Source: Ehretia macrophylla (lineage: Eukaryota; Streptophyta; Magnoliopsida; Boraginales; Ehretiaceae). From it: a stretch of 64,000 nucleotides of DNA. Under the pieces are notes generated by a model. It did not search any database. It was not told the DNA's origin and worked only from the letters and a program-made list of their open reading frames with translations. The position numbers were made by a program, and so were the translations under genes. How positions within the stretch are numbered: position 1 is the stretch's first letter; each line of letters starts with the position of its first letter. Positions 60,846 through 64,000 of the stretch are shown in pieces. Location of the stretch: contig CM075764.1 of the NCBI GenBank assembly GCA_037974665.1, positions 79,941,825 through 80,005,824 on the forward strand, read 5' to 3'.

Positions 60846-61288
60846 TCAGCAGCTACTTATAAAGATATGTACATAAGTAATATATAGAGTAGTTTGAATT
60901 AAAGCATTATCATGCAAGGTAAGCTAGATTATGAATTATTGTTTTGAAAAGAAAACAATAATTGAGATAGTGTTTATTGAATGTTTAAGTGATAACAATG
61001 AGTTGAAACAGATTACATTCTGATTGTCTACCTGTATAAATATTTCTAATTGTACTTGTTCGGGGACAATCTCTTTTGTTGTTCTCCACCTACGTGTTTA
61101 TCAAAGTGCGTGATCATAAATTGTACAAATAATTGTCGATTGTGTGTTATGTGAATACCTGTGCATGCTTGTGTGTTATTGGGGGTTGCACCTCGGGCAC
61201 GATAGCTGTCATGAACGCCGGGCGGCTAGGGCTTGCCGGTGCTCCCGTGACTATCATGGTCATATTCTCTCTCTTGCTTGGCGATCTC
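60846..61288 (+). mobile_element. Gypsy-type LTR-like sequence, continuation
   Basis: Probably continues 56480-58514 after the copia solo LTR. It holds GGGGACAATCTCTTTTGTTG near 61063, the counterpart of GGGCAACCTACTTTGTTG at 47341, and a GC-rich block CGGGCACGATAGCTGTCATG near 61194. Confidence 0.45.
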
Positions 61289-63307
61289 TGTAATACTCGA
61301 GCCCGACCATGCATTTGCAAGTATTTATTTATATTTATTTCTTTCATTTGGAAAACATGCCTTTGTGATTATTTGCTTGCATTTAATTTATAGTTAATTG
61401 TCTCATTATCTAAGATCAATTTGTATTTTGATTAATAGTAACCTATACTAAGTATTCTTAAGTTCTCATAACCTGAACTAAGTGAAACTTAAAAAATATA
61501 ATTAGCATATCAAACTAAGCATTCGTTTTAATTAAGGTGAAAAAGATACCTTGGTAGGTGTATCCAGATAGTTGGAGTTGTAGAAGGAATAGGAATACTG
61601 AATTTAGAACCTTACTTCTTATTTAAGAAACTTATATAGTAATAAAGCATGGTCTAGCTTGATTGATTATAACTTATTAGGGAATAATATGGTAATGTGC
61701 AGATAAGAACTAGGTGATATAGATTATAATTTTGAAAATATAAATAAATAGGTTGTTAGCTGAGTAGCTCAATCCTATAGAATACGATAGGATACTTGGA
61801 TTTATTGGTAGGTAAATTGAATCATATTAGAATAATATTTTATTAAAACTAATATAGTAATCTTAATTTATTGAAAGTTTAGTATACTTTTTAAGTAATT
61901 GTAACTTCTAAATATGTGAATACTTCCGATATTGAATATTACCTAACTTTAAGAATTTGGTTTATGTTGAAAGATGCGGTTAGCAATTTGAGCATGGTTG
62001 ATTGAGGTAGTAGTTGTTCTTACTTTCGCGTAGATACACTTGAGTAATATGAAATTAAGAATAATAGAGCTAGGATATGATATAAGCTTATTAAAATACC
62101 TTGGACTATATTTTGATGATAATAAGATAGTTTGAGGTTGTAATATATTAGAATTATATAAAACTACTTTGATGTGATAAAAGTAAAAGAGTTGGTATAT
62201 ATATATATATTTTAAGTGGTACATTAAATAATTAAGGATTACAAACAACAATTTCAAAAAGAATTTCGGGCCTAAGTCATTAGTTTATATATTCTGATTA
62301 AGTTATGTCCTAAGTTAATTACTAGCACTTAGCATCATTGTCATACCATTAACCAAGCCTGCAACCACTGTGCTTCTCATTTCATTCTTTCGCACCATTC
62401 ACGTAAGCAGCTTGCTATGAAGACTACAAACTCCACTTCAAAGCTATCATAGCCTATTATATTAGCTAAGCCACGATAATCCACCAAGCAAGCCTATATG
62501 TTGCTAGCAAATGGCTTCGCGTCGTGAGTCATTAAATTAGCCTCAACATACGGCATCACCTCAAGATTTGGTTTGCCAATTCAGCCTTGCTATGCTCCAA
62601 TCAAGACTCAACTCCACGTTAATAATCAGCCTATCTTAAATCCGTAATTATATCCATATATTAGCTCGACTGATTCAGCACCACAAGTGCTCATCCTGTC
62701 AACACCTCACCAATTCGTTGTTCTCATCACCACTGCCTGCATGCACGTTATCACCATTGCCGCCACATCATCAGCCTGAATCACCACCTTTACCACGAGA
62801 CCGAGACGCTATAAAAAGGGCTGTTAAGCTTCAGTTTTTAATACACACCAAGCATACACTGATCAGATAAGCCGCATATCATTCATCTTGCACCAACCGG
62901 TTCACATACCCAAATAGAGCTTAGTTTTAGTACTTAGCACTTCACAAATCATTTTCATTATCATCATTGGACCAACCAAGTGAACAAAAGGAGTTGGTTT
63001 TTTTAGAGCAAAACCGAGACAGGAGAAAAGAAAAGAAAAGTGGAATTAGAAATAGGCTTTAGTTTGATCAATGTCTTAACATAATAAGAGAAGGGGAAAA
63101 GAAAGAAATGAAGTTAAAGATGCTAAATCATGGAAGAGAGGTGAAATATTAGCTTAGTATTTAGTCTATGAAGGTGGCAAATGACGATCACGTTGGTGCA
63201 TGCAAAACCTAGCTTAGTTTTGTACATGTGAGGAATTTTAAACGAACAGCATGTAGAATTATCTTATACTTTGTATATTAATTTTGGAGAACTAGTTGAG
63301 GTAAGGA
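61289..63307 (+). mobile_element. Gypsy-type LTR-like sequence, second copy
   Basis: Starts at or near TGTAATACTCGAGCCCGACC and repeats the block order of 56480-58514, including CATATCAAACTAAGCATTC at 61506 and a TATA box CTATAAAAAGGGCTG at 62810. Its right edge is the next LTR start at 63308. The left boundary is uncertain. No coding sequence. Confidence 0.45.
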
Positions 63308-64000
63308 GTGTGACACCCCGACCCATGCATATAATTATTTTATTAATGTGCATATATTTATATGTTTACTTTAATTATTTACATATATTTGTTTGCATAA
63401 AATGACATATTTTTTTGTTTACGTGCATCTATTTCGTTTAACGTGTAGTTATGTACATTCAAGAACATTTAGGTGATTTAGAAATTGTAGTAAATAAATA
63501 AATGTATTGATAAACAATAGAGTAACTAAATAAGTTAGAATTAAACTAGAATGGCAAACTAGTTAATAGCATTTAGTTGAAGGACATGTTGGTCATTTGG
63601 GCCTTTTGTCTTTTGTTATTTACACATACTAAAATATTACAACGCATACAAGCACACAAAACACACACACAATCAGACTCTACACACACACACAAGCACA
63701 CGATAGAAGCAAAGAAATGAGAGAAAAGAAAGAGAAAAATAGAAGAAAACAAGGAGGAAGAAATTTTAGTTCAATTCTTACATATCTTGGCCTAGGAGGT
63801 GAGGAATTCATACTTTGTTTGTAACTCTTGAGCTTATTATTGCAAGAAGATATGATCTATGCCATGTAGTATGTTGTAGAAGCATTCTTGAGCATGTTTA
63901 TCAAATTTTGCAAGTTGATTATGTTGTAGTGGATGCTTAGCTAATTTGTTCAATTGTGTGTAGGCTACATGTTTGTTAAAAGTTCTAAGTGAGGAATAGA
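63308..64000 (+). mobile_element. Start of another gypsy-type LTR, runs off the window
   Basis: Begins TGTGACACCCCGACCCATG, resembling the LTR start at 44208, and has an equivalent GGTGAGGAATTCATAC block near 63798. No coding sequence is visible before the window ends. Confidence 0.5.

Overview
The window looks like nuclear DNA of a flowering plant. Coding DNA is sparse, the sequence is AT-rich, one gene has plant-type GT..AG introns several kilobases long, and nearly everything else is decayed or nested LTR retrotransposon sequence. It also carries fragments of a plastid genome (ndhB, infA, ycf2). I cannot name the species. I found no bacterial-type operon, CRISPR array, tRNA or rRNA gene. 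I did not find a new gene system. The noteworthy content is structural: a LINE plus plastid mosaic inside a gypsy element, a satellite-like array, and a rearranged inverted pair of gypsy elements.

Layout. 1-5440: an old gypsy-type LTR on the minus strand, split by a copia solo LTR (674-3184) with a perfect GGGTA target duplication. 5450-9379: eight tandem units of about 490 bp, each carrying inverted copies of a GGGCTACGGATG motif. 10758-30623: the only intact host gene, seven exons on the plus strand, encoding a DUF3755 (Myb/SANT-like) protein. Its introns hold decayed RTE-type LINE pieces, a small solo LTR and a possible DNA transposon.

31440-44207: the 3' end of a copia element is cut by a Ty3/gypsy chromovirus on the minus strand (LTR, polypurine tract, integrase with chromodomain-like tail, RNase H, reverse transcriptase, protease, gag, primer binding site, truncated 5' LTR). 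Its pol is split by a 3.76-kb insert made of a truncated L1-type LINE followed by pieces of plastid ndhB, infA and ycf2. Its leader is split by an 810-bp solo LTR.

44208-55687: an LTR of another gypsy family with a second copy of that same solo LTR, then a plus-strand gypsy LTR, leader and gag joined head to head with a minus-strand leader and LTR of the same subfamily, then an LTR tail. 55700-64000: a copia reverse transcriptase/RNase H relic, then two or three diverged gypsy-type LTRs, the first split by a second copia solo LTR. The host gene is therefore flanked on both sides by a layered retrotransposon graveyard, and all pol and gag reading frames seen are broken.
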